From Myxococcales bacterium (GTDB taxonomy: Bacteria > Myxococcota_A > Bradymonadia > REDH01): a DNA stretch of 64,000 bases. The notes under the pieces are model-generated. The model saw only the letters and a list, made by a program, of their open reading frames with translations. It did not search any database and was not told where the DNA came from. The position numbers were made by a program, and so were the translations under genes. Location: positions 1 to 64,000 of the forward strand of contig JACKDJ010000016.1 in the NCBI GenBank assembly GCA_020633625.1, read 5' to 3'. Below are positions 27,608-36,284 of the stretch, in pieces (position 1 is the stretch's first letter; each line of letters begins with the position of its first letter).

Positions 27608-29736
27608 TCCGCGGTCCGCGAGTAGTACACGATCGGGTCCACGTTCCGGCGATTGGCGCGTCGCAGGGCCTCTTCGGCCGTCCCCCGGAACACCGCAAAC
27701 GTCCACGTCGGCGCGGTCTCCGGGCGCAGCGCGGCGTCGATGAAGCGGACGTGCTCGTCGGGAGGAGCGATCCGCGCCGCGATGTGGGTCGTCCGGGCGT
27801 CCTTGATCAGCCACACGCCATCGGTCAGCCCGATCAGCCCGTTCGGAAGCGGCAGATACGCCTCGCCCTCGCTCAGCGTGAAGCTCTCCATCGAGTACTC
27901 TCGCACCTCGTCCTCGATGAGTCCCGGCGAGTACCGAAGGTGGGTCGCATCCCACGGGAAGCTCACGTCGAGGCGACGGTTATCGCATCCGTCGCAGGCA
28001 GCCCCAGCCGAGAATCGAATGACGACGACCGCCTCATCGGCGTCGGGGCCCTCGAACCACGTCACCTCGGCGGTTCGACCTTCGGCCTGAACGTCGACGT
28101 CGAACCAAGGCGTCGTGACGTCCGGCGGCTCCGGGAGCGCGAGATCGTCGAGCTCGAGCGCCGTGCGGGCCGCCAGGTCCACCTCGACAAAGTCCCAGCC
28201 GAGAGCGCTCAGAATCTCCTGCCGCAGGGCTGCCGTGCGGGCCAGCACCTCCTCGTTCAGCGCGATGCACCACAGGACCTCGCCGCGCCACGGATTGACC
28301 CCCGACGCGTCGCTGACCTGTGCGTGCCAAAGCGCCTTCCAGATCTCGGCAAGCTCTGCGTCCCACGCCGAGTCCGTGATGCCGGTCGCGGCCGCGGCGT
28401 CCCGAAGCACCTGCGTCGCGTCGACGTTCATGCGCGCGACGGCGTTGCCACTCCGGACGCGGTTGTCTTCCTCGTCGTTGACGTTCGCCTGCGAGCGCCC
28501 GCCGAGCCAGCGGTGGATCGACTCCGTCGACGGCGGCTGCCACGTCCCGTCGAGCAGCGGCGGGGCAGGGCGAACCTCGACGCCCATGCCCTCCACCTGG
28601 TGCACGTAGTCGGCGATCGAAGTCAGCTTCCAGCCGTCGGCCTCTAGCGCTTCGAGCTGGGACTCGTACTCGGCAACCCGTGCCGGGTCGGTCGGCGAGA
28701 TCGGCGCGGTGTACGGATTGCCCGCGCCGCCGACCGCGCGCAGCTCGCCATCGTCGAAGAACGGCCACGTCACTTCGATCCCAGACTCCGGGTCCACGCC
28801 GCCGGGGCCGACGATCAGCCGCCCGCCTTCGGAGCTGTAGACGGGCCAGGGGGTCTCGCCGCGCACGTAGCGCCACAGGTTCTTCGGGAAGACGCCGATC
28901 GAGTAGCCCTCGTCGACCAGGAGCCGCTGACGACCCTCGCCAGCTTGCCCCTCCTGATTGAAGACCACGCCCGACAGGGGAACGCAGTTCTCGTCGAACA
29001 CCTGCCGCGTCGCCGCGAGGCTGCGGACCTGGTCTTCGAGCGGGAACCCCAAGAAGAGCTGCGCCGCGTAGTGGAACGAGACCACCTCGACCTGGCCGCG
29101 CTGGGCGAGCGTGCGCAGCAGGTCGAGCACGTCGCGGTGCCGCTGCGCCATGATCTCCAGCGCATACGCCTGGAACTCGATCGTCACCCGCCAGGTCGGG
29201 TGCCGGTCGTACAGCTCCAGGATCGGCATCAGCGTGTCGCGGATGATGTAGTCCTCGACCCGGTCGTTGTCCCAGCCGACGTTGAACGGGAGCCCGAGGA
29301 AGGGCTCCAGCTCGCCAGTGTCTGGGTTCACGTACTCGAGCCCGCCGATCACGTACTCCACGTTGAAGTGGAACATGGTCAGCGCGAACTTCCGCTGCTC
29401 GGGATCGACCGCGTCGGGCTCCGGAGGCTCGACGGACTCGCACTCGGGCGGTGGGAGATCCGGCTCGACGTCGTCGGTGTCGGCGTCGTCGACGTCCGGC
29501 GTCGTGTCATCGACGTCGGCGTCCGGAGCGACGTCTGCGTCGGGGGAGACGTCGGCGTCGTCGCTGCCGTCGTGGCCGACATCGCCCGCCTCGACGTCCG
29601 TCGCGCCGTCGTCTCCGACATCTCCGACGTCTCCGGAGACATCGGCCTCGTGATCGTCATCTCCGCCGCACCCCGCGAGCAGCAGGGTGGCCGTGAGCGC
29701 GGCGACGACCGCCCGCGTCGTGTTGGGTCGCGTCAT
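27604..29736 (-). CDS. Lipoprotein with glycoside hydrolase/deacetylase-like domain
   Basis: A 710-residue lipoprotein: lipobox LLLAGC (Cys23), then a very acidic Asp/Val/Gly tether (about 27-97). The body from about 115 resembles the glycoside hydrolase/deacetylase beta-alpha barrel superfamily (GH38/GH57 type). FHFNVEYVIGG opens the barrel, WRVTIEFQAYALE and VEVVSFHYAAQ look like active-site strands, and FNQEGQAG offers a candidate Glu. A C-terminal beta domain contains a CDGCD pair. Substrate is unknown. The similarity is by eye and needs a profile search. It overlaps the upstream EGF/pentapeptide gene by ATGA. Confidence 0.55.
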   Translation of the reverse strand: MTRPNTTRAVVAALTATLLLAGCGGDDDHEADVSGDVGDVGDDGATDVEAGDVGHDGSDDADVSPDADVAPDADVDDTTPDVDDADTDDVEPDLPPPECESVEPPEPDAVDPEQRKFALTMFHFNVEYVIGGLEYVNPDTGELEPFLGLPFNVGWDNDRVEDYIIRDTLMPILELYDRHPTWRVTIEFQAYALEIMAQRHRDVLDLLRTLAQRGQVEVVSFHYAAQLFLGFPLEDQVRSLAATRQVFDENCVPLSGVVFNQEGQAGEGRQRLLVDEGYSIGVFPKNLWRYVRGETPWPVYSSEGGRLIVGPGGVDPESGIEVTWPFFDDGELRAVGGAGNPYTAPISPTDPARVAEYESQLEALEADGWKLTSIADYVHQVEGMGVEVRPAPPLLDGTWQPPSTESIHRWLGGRSQANVNDEEDNRVRSGNAVARMNVDATQVLRDAAAATGITDSAWDAELAEIWKALWHAQVSDASGVNPWRGEVLWCIALNEEVLARTAALRQEILSALGWDFVEVDLAARTALELDDLALPEPPDVTTPWFDVDVQAEGRTAEVTWFEGPDADEAVVVIRFSAGAACDGCDNRRLDVSFPWDATHLRYSPGLIEDEVREYSMESFTLSEGEAYLPLPNGLIGLTDGVWLIKDARTTHIAARIAPPDEHVRFIDAALRPETAPTWTFAVFRGTAEEALRRANRRNVDPIVYYSRTAD

Positions 29737-31571
29737 GGCGAGGTGTGTCCGGAGCAGGTCGAAGGCGAGCCAGCCGCGTCGCTATTGGTGCCGTCTGGGC
29801 ACGTTGTGTTCGACCAGGTCACGCGCACGAGCGTCGCCGTGTTGAGGAGGGCGCCCGACAGGTTCGCGTTCGTCAGGTTCGCGCCCGTAAGGTTCGCGCT
29901 CGTCAGGTCGGCGGTCGAGAGGTTGGCGCCCGTCAGGTCCGCGTCGATGAACTGCGCGCCCACGGCGATCGCTCGGACCAGAGTCGCTCCGATGGCCGTC
30001 GCGGCCCGCAGGTTGGCGCGCCGAATGTCGGCGTCCGTCAGGTCTGCACCCGTGAGCGTCGCCTCGAACAGGTTGAGCTCCTGCAGGTTCGCGTGAAGCG
30101 CGGTCGCACCGCTCAGGTCGGCGTTCTGCGCGAAGCCGTTCGCGAGGACGGCGTTGTCGAGCGTCGCGTTGATCAGCGTTCCGTCGCGCAGGTCGACACC
30201 GTTCGCGACGAGGCCGCCGAGGTTCGCGCTCGTCAGGTTGCACGTCGCGAGCTGCGCGCTCGTCAGGTTCGCGCCCACGAGCGTGGCCTCGGCGCCCTCG
30301 AGGTCGGGCAGTGCGGCGCCTGCGAACGATGCCTGGCTGAGGTCGGCTCCCGCGAACACCACGCCCGCTCCGGTCGTGCGCTCGAAGTTCGCGCGCACCG
30401 CGCCCCCGAGCGACAGGTCGAGCCCTGCGATCGACGCGTCGCTCAGGACCGCATCCTGCAGGTTCGCTCCGGTCGCGCTGACGCCGTCGAGGGTGGCCTC
30501 GACGAACCGCGTGCCGGTCAGGTTCACGCCGTCGAGCTGGGACCCGGTGAAGTCACCGCCGGACAGCTCGCGTCCTGCGAGCGAGGCAGTGGTCAGATCC
30601 GCGCCGATGCACGTCGCCGGCACCAGCTCGAAGCACTCCACGTCGCAGTTGTCCCCGGAGTACCGAGGAAGGCATGTGCACTCGCCGGTGCCCTCGGGCC
30701 CGTCGTCGCAGATGCCGCGACCGAAGCAGACGTTCGCGATGCCGCCCGGGCACTCGTCGCAGTCCGCTCCGAAGTAGCCCGGAGCGCAGACACAGTCATA
30801 GCCGCCCTCGGTGTTCGCGCAGACGAACCCCGAGTCGCAGGCGCCAGTCCCCGCGGCGCACTCGTCGATGTCGACGCACCCCGCTTCGGAGTCCATCCAC
30901 CCGTCGGCGCACACGCACTCGTAGCGCCCGAATCGGAAGCCTTCACAGCGCTCGTGCTCGGCGCACCCGCCGCACCGCGCGTCCTCGCATCCCGGCCCGA
31001 CGCCCTCGACGCCGGCCTCGAGGTCGCAGTGGTCCGACGGCGTGCAGACCCGGTTGAAGCACTCCCACCCATCGACAGAGCACGTCGAAGTGCAGGGCTC
31101 CGTGCACCAGCTACCCGTGCTGAAGTGGCCGCAGAGACCGGAGAAGCAGTCGCCATCTACGGCGCAGGTCTCGCCGACGCCGCGATCGCCGAGCGGCGCG
31201 TCGCTCGTGGTGTCGGTGTCGGCGGGCCCGAGATCCGGCGGCTCGACGACGTCGCGACCCTCGTCGGTCACCGCGTCGACGGTGACATCGTCGGCGATGT
31301 CACTGCTACCAGTATCGCCCGCGTCGCCACTGTCGCCGGCGTCGCCCGTCGTGTCGGACTCGCCGACGTCGCCTGTGCCGTCGCAGGTGCACGCCCCGTA
31401 GCGACCTTCGTCGTCACAGGACTGCGTCCCGTAGCTGCCATCGACGCAAGCGCAGAACGTCACGTGTCCGGGGACGCACTGCTCGATGTTCTGGCGCTCG
31501 GTGTCGCCGACGCATCCGGCGGCCAGCGCCGCCGCGGTGATGGCCGCGAGCGAGAGGAGTTGCGCGCGCAT
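29733..31571 (-). CDS. EGF-like / pentapeptide-repeat lipoprotein
   Basis: A 612-residue predicted lipoprotein (lipobox LAAGC, Cys20). A short Cys-rich module (CVPGHVTFCACVDG) precedes an acidic DVGESDTTGDAGD tether. A Cys-rich region of about 190 residues follows, with a calcium-binding EGF signature (DIDECAAGTGACDSGFVC) and a second EGF-like module. From about 325 to 590 the chain is pentapeptide repeats (A-x-L/F-x-x steps such as GANLTGTRF), which form a right-handed beta helix. It closes with WSNTTCPDGTNS, a common cap of bacterial pentapeptide-repeat proteins. Cell-surface binding is inferred. It is translationally coupled to the glycosidase-like lipoprotein. Confidence 0.85.
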   Translation of the reverse strand: MRAQLLSLAAITAAALAAGCVGDTERQNIEQCVPGHVTFCACVDGSYGTQSCDDEGRYGACTCDGTGDVGESDTTGDAGDSGDAGDTGSSDIADDVTVDAVTDEGRDVVEPPDLGPADTDTTSDAPLGDRGVGETCAVDGDCFSGLCGHFSTGSWCTEPCTSTCSVDGWECFNRVCTPSDHCDLEAGVEGVGPGCEDARCGGCAEHERCEGFRFGRYECVCADGWMDSEAGCVDIDECAAGTGACDSGFVCANTEGGYDCVCAPGYFGADCDECPGGIANVCFGRGICDDGPEGTGECTCLPRYSGDNCDVECFELVPATCIGADLTTASLAGRELSGGDFTGSQLDGVNLTGTRFVEATLDGVSATGANLQDAVLSDASIAGLDLSLGGAVRANFERTTGAGVVFAGADLSQASFAGAALPDLEGAEATLVGANLTSAQLATCNLTSANLGGLVANGVDLRDGTLINATLDNAVLANGFAQNADLSGATALHANLQELNLFEATLTGADLTDADIRRANLRAATAIGATLVRAIAVGAQFIDADLTGANLSTADLTSANLTGANLTNANLSGALLNTATLVRVTWSNTTCPDGTNSDAAGSPSTCSGHTSP

Positions 31572-31597
31572 TCGGTTCTCGGGTGAGAGGTGCCGAG

Positions 31598-31626
31598 AGT
31601 ATGCCGTGACCCGGCAGTCGCGGCAA
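31598..31626 (-). promoter_or_regulatory. Candidate promoter of the EGF/pentapeptide and glycosidase-like lipoprotein pair
   Basis: On the minus strand, -35 TTGCCG (31621-31626) and -10 CATACT (31598-31603) are separated by 17 bases. Each matches four of six consensus bases. The -10 lies 26 bases before the ATG at 31571. Confidence 0.35.
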
Positions 31627-31673
31627 CCGCGGGAGGCGAACCGCCTGAGCCGGGCCGTCGCGTGCCGGCGAGT

Positions 31674-33299
31674 CTAGCGAAGAAACAGGTTGATCCGCGC
31701 CGCCTGCGGCCCATCCGAGATCACGCTCACCATCGCGAGACCACCCGGCGCGTCCGAGAAGATCATCGAGAACGACGGGTCCGATCCGCTCGAGTCGTCG
31801 TTTACCAGCGTCGGTCGCGCGGACGGTGGGTGCGCGCCGAAGAACGCCGCAACCGCACGCACAGGTGCGTCGACTCGGTAGACCACCATCGATGTCGTGT
31901 TCATCGTGGGCCGCGCGCCGCGTGGGAGCGTGACACCTCGGACCTGCTCCCCTGGCACGAGAGACGCTGGTGCTGCCTCGGCCGGGCGCGGCTTCGCGCC
32001 GGGCGGCCGCGCACCGCTCGCCGCTGGAGTCGGAGCGGCGGTCGCGGGGCCGGGTTCCGCGCCGGTGGGCGCCCCTTCTGCGGCCGGCGCCGCCTCGGTT
32101 GGCCCCGCCGCCTCGGTCGCGCCGGCCGCAGACGGGTCGGGCTTGTCGCCGTCGCCCGCTCCGGCGCTCAGAGCGAGGTGCAGGGCGGTACCCACCCCGA
32201 AGAACAACAGGACCGCCAGCCCGATGACCGCCGCGATCGCTCGCCCCGCCCCGCGCCGCGAGGCCTGCGTCAGTTCGGCGGCGGCGCGGGCGCCGCCAGG
32301 TCCCCCGCCCGGCTCGATCCATGCGGGTGGCGGCGACGTGGGCGCGCCACCCGCACTTCCCCAGCTCGGCGGCAACGATGTCGGTGCCCCGCTCGCTCCG
32401 AGCACGCCAGCGCGCGCATTCGCAAGCTCGCTCGCCCGACGCAGAGCCGACGCGGCGGCATCTGCCGACGGATAGCGCTCCGCGGGGTCCTTCGCCGTGA
32501 GCATCCCCAGCACCAGCTCCGTCTCCGTCGAGATCGATAGCCCAGGCGTGCGCACGCTCGGCGGAGACATCGGCTGCTGCAGGTGCTGCAGGATGAACTG
32601 GACCGGCGTCTCGGCCTCGTACGGATGCTTGCCCGCGAGCATCTCGTACAGGATCACGCCGAGGGTGTAGAGGTCGCTGCGGCCGTCGACCCCGCTCCCC
32701 TTCACCTGCTCGGGCGACATGTAGGCCGGAGTGCCAACGATCACGCCGCTGCCCGTCAGACCGGGCCCGTCGTCGGCCTGCTCGACCAGCTTCGCGATCC
32801 CAAAGTCGAGGACCTTCACCAGCTCTCGCCCGCCGAACAGCCGCGTCAGGATGACGTTCGCCGGCTTCAGATCACGGTGCACCACCCCCGCGGCGTGCGC
32901 CGCCGCGAGCGCCTCGGCGATCTGGAGCGCGATCTGGAGCGACCGCTGCTCGCCGAGGGCGCCGTTCCGACGCATCTCCTCGTCGAGTGGCACGCCGTCC
33001 GCGAGCTCCATCACGAGGTAATGCGCGCCCTCTGGCGTCTCGCCCGCCGTGTACACCTGCACGATGTTCGGGTGGCTCAGCCGCGCGACAATCTTCGACT
33101 CGCGACGGAACCGCTCCACCACCGTGGGGTCTTCGGTCAGCGCCGCGCGGATCACCTTGACGACAACCTTCCGCTCGACGCCCAGCTGTTCGGCCACGTA
33201 GACCGAGCCCATACCGCCGCCGCCGAGCATGCGCTCGACGCGAAACTGGCCGTCGATGGTGCGCCCGATCCAGGCGTCGCTGCGCGAGTCTGCGCTCAT
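31674..33299 (-). CDS. Serine/threonine protein kinase, PknB type
   Basis: A 541-residue Hanks-type kinase. The Gly-rich loop is GGGGMGSVYVAE (27-38), with Lys48, catalytic HRDLKPAN (141-148), DFG 165-167 and the GTPAYMSPEQ activation segment. After the kinase domain comes a Pro/Gly linker and one transmembrane helix (about 360-382). The exterior part begins with an Ala/Pro/Glu-rich low-complexity stretch and ends in a small globular domain without PASTA repeats. The external domain is unrecognised. It may sense a ligand or the cell surface. Confidence 0.94.
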   Translation of the reverse strand: MSADSRSDAWIGRTIDGQFRVERMLGGGGMGSVYVAEQLGVERKVVVKVIRAALTEDPTVVERFRRESKIVARLSHPNIVQVYTAGETPEGAHYLVMELADGVPLDEEMRRNGALGEQRSLQIALQIAEALAAAHAAGVVHRDLKPANVILTRLFGGRELVKVLDFGIAKLVEQADDGPGLTGSGVIVGTPAYMSPEQVKGSGVDGRSDLYTLGVILYEMLAGKHPYEAETPVQFILQHLQQPMSPPSVRTPGLSISTETELVLGMLTAKDPAERYPSADAAASALRRASELANARAGVLGASGAPTSLPPSWGSAGGAPTSPPPAWIEPGGGPGGARAAAELTQASRRGAGRAIAAVIGLAVLLFFGVGTALHLALSAGAGDGDKPDPSAAGATEAAGPTEAAPAAEGAPTGAEPGPATAAPTPAASGARPPGAKPRPAEAAPASLVPGEQVRGVTLPRGARPTMNTTSMVVYRVDAPVRAVAAFFGAHPPSARPTLVNDDSSGSDPSFSMIFSDAPGGLAMVSVISDGPQAARINLFLR

Positions 33300-33352
33300 G
33301 CGACGAATCTACTTGGGTCGACGCGCGGGCGCCACCTCGAACGCCCAATCGG

Positions 33353-33655
33353 TCAGCGCGCGCGCACCCGCCGGTACGCCGCACGCATCGCCTCGACGAT
33401 CCCGTCGTCGCTCAGTGGCTCGCCCTTCTGAACACCAAACCGCCTGTACGCCTCGACCGCCGCGGTCACTTCGGGGCGCACGTCGTCATCCAACAGCATC
33501 GTGAGACTCGTCAGCGCGGACACGCCCTGGGGCGCGGCATCTACGTGCGCGACGACTCGGTCCAGGTCGCCCCCACGGTTCGCCGCGTCGGCCGCTCGGA
33601 CCAGACGCTCGATCGCCACCTCGAACTGAGGCCGGTTGTAGACTGGGTTCGACAT
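33353..33655 (-). CDS. Conserved-looking small helical protein, unknown
   Basis: 100 residues, soluble, mostly helical and without cysteines. ATG 33655 follows the sixA stop by 18 bases, and the kinase gene starts 53 bases downstream, so sixA, this gene and the kinase may form an operon. Codon use matches the neighbours and the frame is closed at both ends, which supports a real gene. I do not recognise the family. Confidence 0.5.
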   Translation of the reverse strand: MSNPVYNRPQFEVAIERLVRAADAANRGGDLDRVVAHVDAAPQGVSALTSLTMLLDDDVRPEVTAAVEAYRRFGVQKGEPLSDDGIVEAMRAAYRRVRAR

Positions 33656-33673
33656 CGATCCTCCGGGGTCTGC

Positions 33674-34174
33674 TCAGCCGAGCGCTCGCAGCGCGCGCGG
33701 CGGATAGAACGCAATAAGCTCTCCCAACACTCGGCGCGGGGACTCGTGCAGCAACACGTGCGCCACCGCCGCCTTCTTGAAAGCCACCCGCAGCGCGCCC
33801 CCCGCCGTGAGCTCCGCCAAAAGGTCCGACAGGTCTGGCTCGTGCCCCACCCACAGCAGCGCCGAACCCTCGGTTGGTGGCAGCAGCGCGATTCGAACGC
33901 TTGGCGGCGTCGCCGCCGACGCCAGTGCGTCCACGACATGGACCGACGCCACCCCGAGCTCTTCGGCCACCACCGCGGCCGTCTGCCGGGTGCGAACGTA
34001 GGGGCTCGACCAGATCGCGTCGACCCGCACGCCGAGCGAGCGCAGCCCGCGCGCCGCGGCCGCGGTCCGCGAGACGCCCTCGGCGGTCAGTGGGCGAACC
34101 GCGTCGGCCTCCACGCCCGGCGCTGAAGCGTCGGCAGCCACTCCGTGGCGCATCAAGAAGAGCTCGCGTACCAT
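33674..34174 (-). CDS. sixA: SixA-like phosphohistidine phosphatase
   Basis: A 166-residue histidine phosphatase of the phosphoglycerate-mutase fold. The N-terminal catalytic motif is LFLMRHG, followed by SSPYVRTRQTA (second Arg) and VGHEPDLSDLL (second His). SixA in E. coli removes phosphate from histidine in phosphotransfer proteins. Target here is unknown. The ATG at 34174 was chosen because it places the RHG motif eight residues in, as in known SixA. Confidence 0.85.
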   Translation of the reverse strand: MVRELFLMRHGVAADASAPGVEADAVRPLTAEGVSRTAAAARGLRSLGVRVDAIWSSPYVRTRQTAAVVAEELGVASVHVVDALASAATPPSVRIALLPPTEGSALLWVGHEPDLSDLLAELTAGGALRVAFKKAAVAHVLLHESPRRVLGELIAFYPPRALRALG

Positions 34175-34327
34175 GCACACAACCTCGACAACATCGCCTT
34201 GCCGGTCAATCATCGGCGTCGACGCAACGCGTTGACACGGCCGCGCCCTCCTCGCGCAGCACTCGCGCGCGTCTGCGGATCTCGCTATGCCCTTCGCTGA
34301 GTCGGCCTGTCGCCGACGAACTTTCCA

Positions 34328-35188
34328 ATGACGTCACGACTCCTCGCCAGCCTGATCCTCCTGTCCAGCGTCGCCGGCGCCGGGTGCCACCGCGACGTCG
34401 CACCGACGACGGGGCCCGAGCCGAGCGAGGGCGCTCCCGAGGGCTCCGCGCCCGTAGCGCCCCGCTCGACCGCCACTCCGCCAGCGGCGCCCGCGACGTT
34501 CGCCACGCGAGCCGAGGCGGTCGACGCCAGCTCGACCGGCCAACTCGCGCTCGCCGCGCTCTTCGTCGAGGCAGCCGACACCGCGAACTCCGCGCAGCTC
34601 GAGCTCGCACTCCGCGCGCTCGGCCGCACACTCGGCGAGCTCCGCGCCGGACAGTACGACGAAGCGCTCGTCGACGCCGTGCGGCGCCTCGCCTCGCCAG
34701 GACGCGTCGCCGCGACCACCCGCGTCGACGGGCGCACGATCGTCCCGGCCGTCGAGCTGCTGCTCGACATCGGCGACGGCGCGGCAATCGAGCGGCTCAC
34801 CGAGCCCTATCAGGCCGGGGCGTTCGCTCCTCTCTTTTCGGGATCCCGCGCCCTCGCCGCGCGCTGGCAGGGGGCAGTCACGCTACGTGCGGGGCAGGAC
34901 ATCGCCGCACTCGTGCCCTCATGCGCGCTGCGTCTCGATGGCGCAGACGCCGTCCTACCCGCGTCGCTGACTCGGGGTTCGCACGAGGTCGCGTGCGGCG
35001 ATGGCCCCGCCCGCGTCTTCGTCGCCGAACCCGGCGAACTCTTCGTCGCGGTCGTCGACGGCACCCCTCGCGTAATCGAGCCCCCAGCGCCCTCGGACGC
35101 CGATCCGTCCGCCGCACCGCCCGAGGCGGCCGAGGCACCACCCAGCGCGCCTCCCGCCGAAGCCGAACCTACACCGACCACGCCGTGA
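34328..35188 (+). CDS. Predicted lipoprotein, unknown
   Basis: A 286-residue protein. Lipobox VAGAGC (Cys20) is followed by a Pro/Ala/Glu-rich tether and a helical domain (about 60-190). A beta-rich part with two cysteines comes next, then a C-terminal tail of Pro-Ala-Glu repeats. No family recognised. Its TGA overlaps the GTG start of the next lipoprotein gene (GTGA at 35185-35188). It is the first of three consecutive lipoprotein genes that look like one operon. Confidence 0.65.
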   Translation: MTSRLLASLILLSSVAGAGCHRDVAPTTGPEPSEGAPEGSAPVAPRSTATPPAAPATFATRAEAVDASSTGQLALAALFVEAADTANSAQLELALRALGRTLGELRAGQYDEALVDAVRRLASPGRVAATTRVDGRTIVPAVELLLDIGDGAAIERLTEPYQAGAFAPLFSGSRALAARWQGAVTLRAGQDIAALVPSCALRLDGADAVLPASLTRGSHEVACGDGPARVFVAEPGELFVAVVDGTPRVIEPPAPSDADPSAAPPEAAEAPPSAPPAEAEPTPTTP

Positions 35189-36252
35189 CCAGACACACAG
35201 CCCGCAGCGTCCCTGTCGTAGTCGCCTCCGCTCTCGCTCTCGGAGTCGCGCTCGCCGGCTGCGCCGACGACCCGGATCCCGGGCCGGACGCCGGCACGGA
35301 TGTTGGCGGCGACGCTGCCAGCCTGCCCTCGGAGCTTGTGTGGGAGGAGGCTTTCGACGCGGCCCCCTTCGGCGCGTTCATGAGCGTGTGGGGCCGGACG
35401 GGCAGCGATGTCTTCACGGTCGGAGGGCAGCCGAAGACCTCAGCGGACCCCGGCGATGGCGTTGTCTTCCACTTCGACGGAGACACGTGGGCGCAGGTAG
35501 ATGTCCCGACCGGCCCGATGCTCAACTGGGTGCACGGCGTCGGTGAAACCGTCTTCGTCGCCGGCGAAGCGGGCCGCGTGCTGACGCTCGTCGACGGCGC
35601 CGCGCCTACCGAGACCACCCTCGCGACGACCGCTCCGCTCTGGGGCATCTGGGCCGCCGCCGAAGACGACGTCTGGACCGTTGGCGGCGACGCGCGCAAC
35701 CGTGACGGCGCGCCCGTCATCTTCCACTTCGACGGGAGCGCGTGGGACGAGGTCGCCGTCCCTGCGCTCGACCGAGACGGCGTCGCCGCACTGTTCAAGG
35801 TCTGGGGCGCCGCCCACGACGACGTCTGGGCGGTCGGGATGCTGGGCGTGATCCTGCACTACGACGGCACGGACTGGACGCAGGTAGCCTCTGGCACCGG
35901 CGATGATCTCGTCAGTCTGTGGGGCCGCGCCAGCGACGACATCGTCGCCGCCGGAGGTCGCTCCAACGGCACCGTCGGGCGTTGGGACGGGACCGCCTGG
36001 ACGTTCGAGCGCCTCGCGCGCGTCAGCGGACTCAACGGCTCCTGGATGGGCAGCGACGGCACCGTCCTCAGCGTTGGCGTCGGCGGCCGCGTCCTCCGCA
36101 TCGCCTCGGGCTTCGAGTTCGACGCGACCTCGACCCCGACCACCAACCCCCTGCATGCGGTGTGGTCCGCCGAAGGTGGACCGAGCTTCGCCGTTGGCGG
36201 AACACTCCTCTCGAATCCCCCCTACGCCGGCGACGTCCTCATCGCCCGGTAG
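35185..36252 (+). CDS. Lipoprotein with beta-propeller-like repeats
   Basis: A 355-residue lipoprotein. GTG 35185 was chosen because it overlaps the upstream stop and begins a clean signal peptide with lipobox ALAGC (Cys26). The acidic tether reads ADDPDPGPDAGTDVGGD. The mature region consists of about six repeats built around the phrases VWG-x-x-x-x-DVFTVGG and FHFDGDTW, a beta-propeller-like pattern frequent in myxobacterial secreted proteins. Its function is unknown. It lies 32 bases before the diheme lipoprotein, which suggests they work together. Confidence 0.75.
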   Translation: MTRHTARSVPVVVASALALGVALAGCADDPDPGPDAGTDVGGDAASLPSELVWEEAFDAAPFGAFMSVWGRTGSDVFTVGGQPKTSADPGDGVVFHFDGDTWAQVDVPTGPMLNWVHGVGETVFVAGEAGRVLTLVDGAAPTETTLATTAPLWGIWAAAEDDVWTVGGDARNRDGAPVIFHFDGSAWDEVAVPALDRDGVAALFKVWGAAHDDVWAVGMLGVILHYDGTDWTQVASGTGDDLVSLWGRASDDIVAAGGRSNGTVGRWDGTAWTFERLARVSGLNGSWMGSDGTVLSVGVGGRVLRIASGFEFDATSTPTTNPLHAVWSAEGGPSFAVGGTLLSNPPYAGDVLIAR

Positions 36253-36284
36253 CCTGCCCCCGGCCGCCCGGCCACGGAGACCCC

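Noticed and set aside
29450..29660. Dense GTCGTC/GACGTC runs that look like a DNA repeat array or CRISPR
   Set aside because: They encode the Asp/Val/Gly tether of a lipoprotein. Unit lengths are irregular and there are no spacers.
29745..31586. Open frame of 613 codons on the plus strand opposite the pentapeptide gene
   Set aside because: It is the antisense frame of a repetitive gene. It shows Arg/Val/Glu-rich repeats mirroring the pentapeptide codons and no signal or domain.
33874..35184. Upstream extension of the propeller lipoprotein's reading frame
   Set aside because: The first 437 codons are Arg-rich and overlap the sixA gene and another lipoprotein. The signal peptide begins at GTG 35185.
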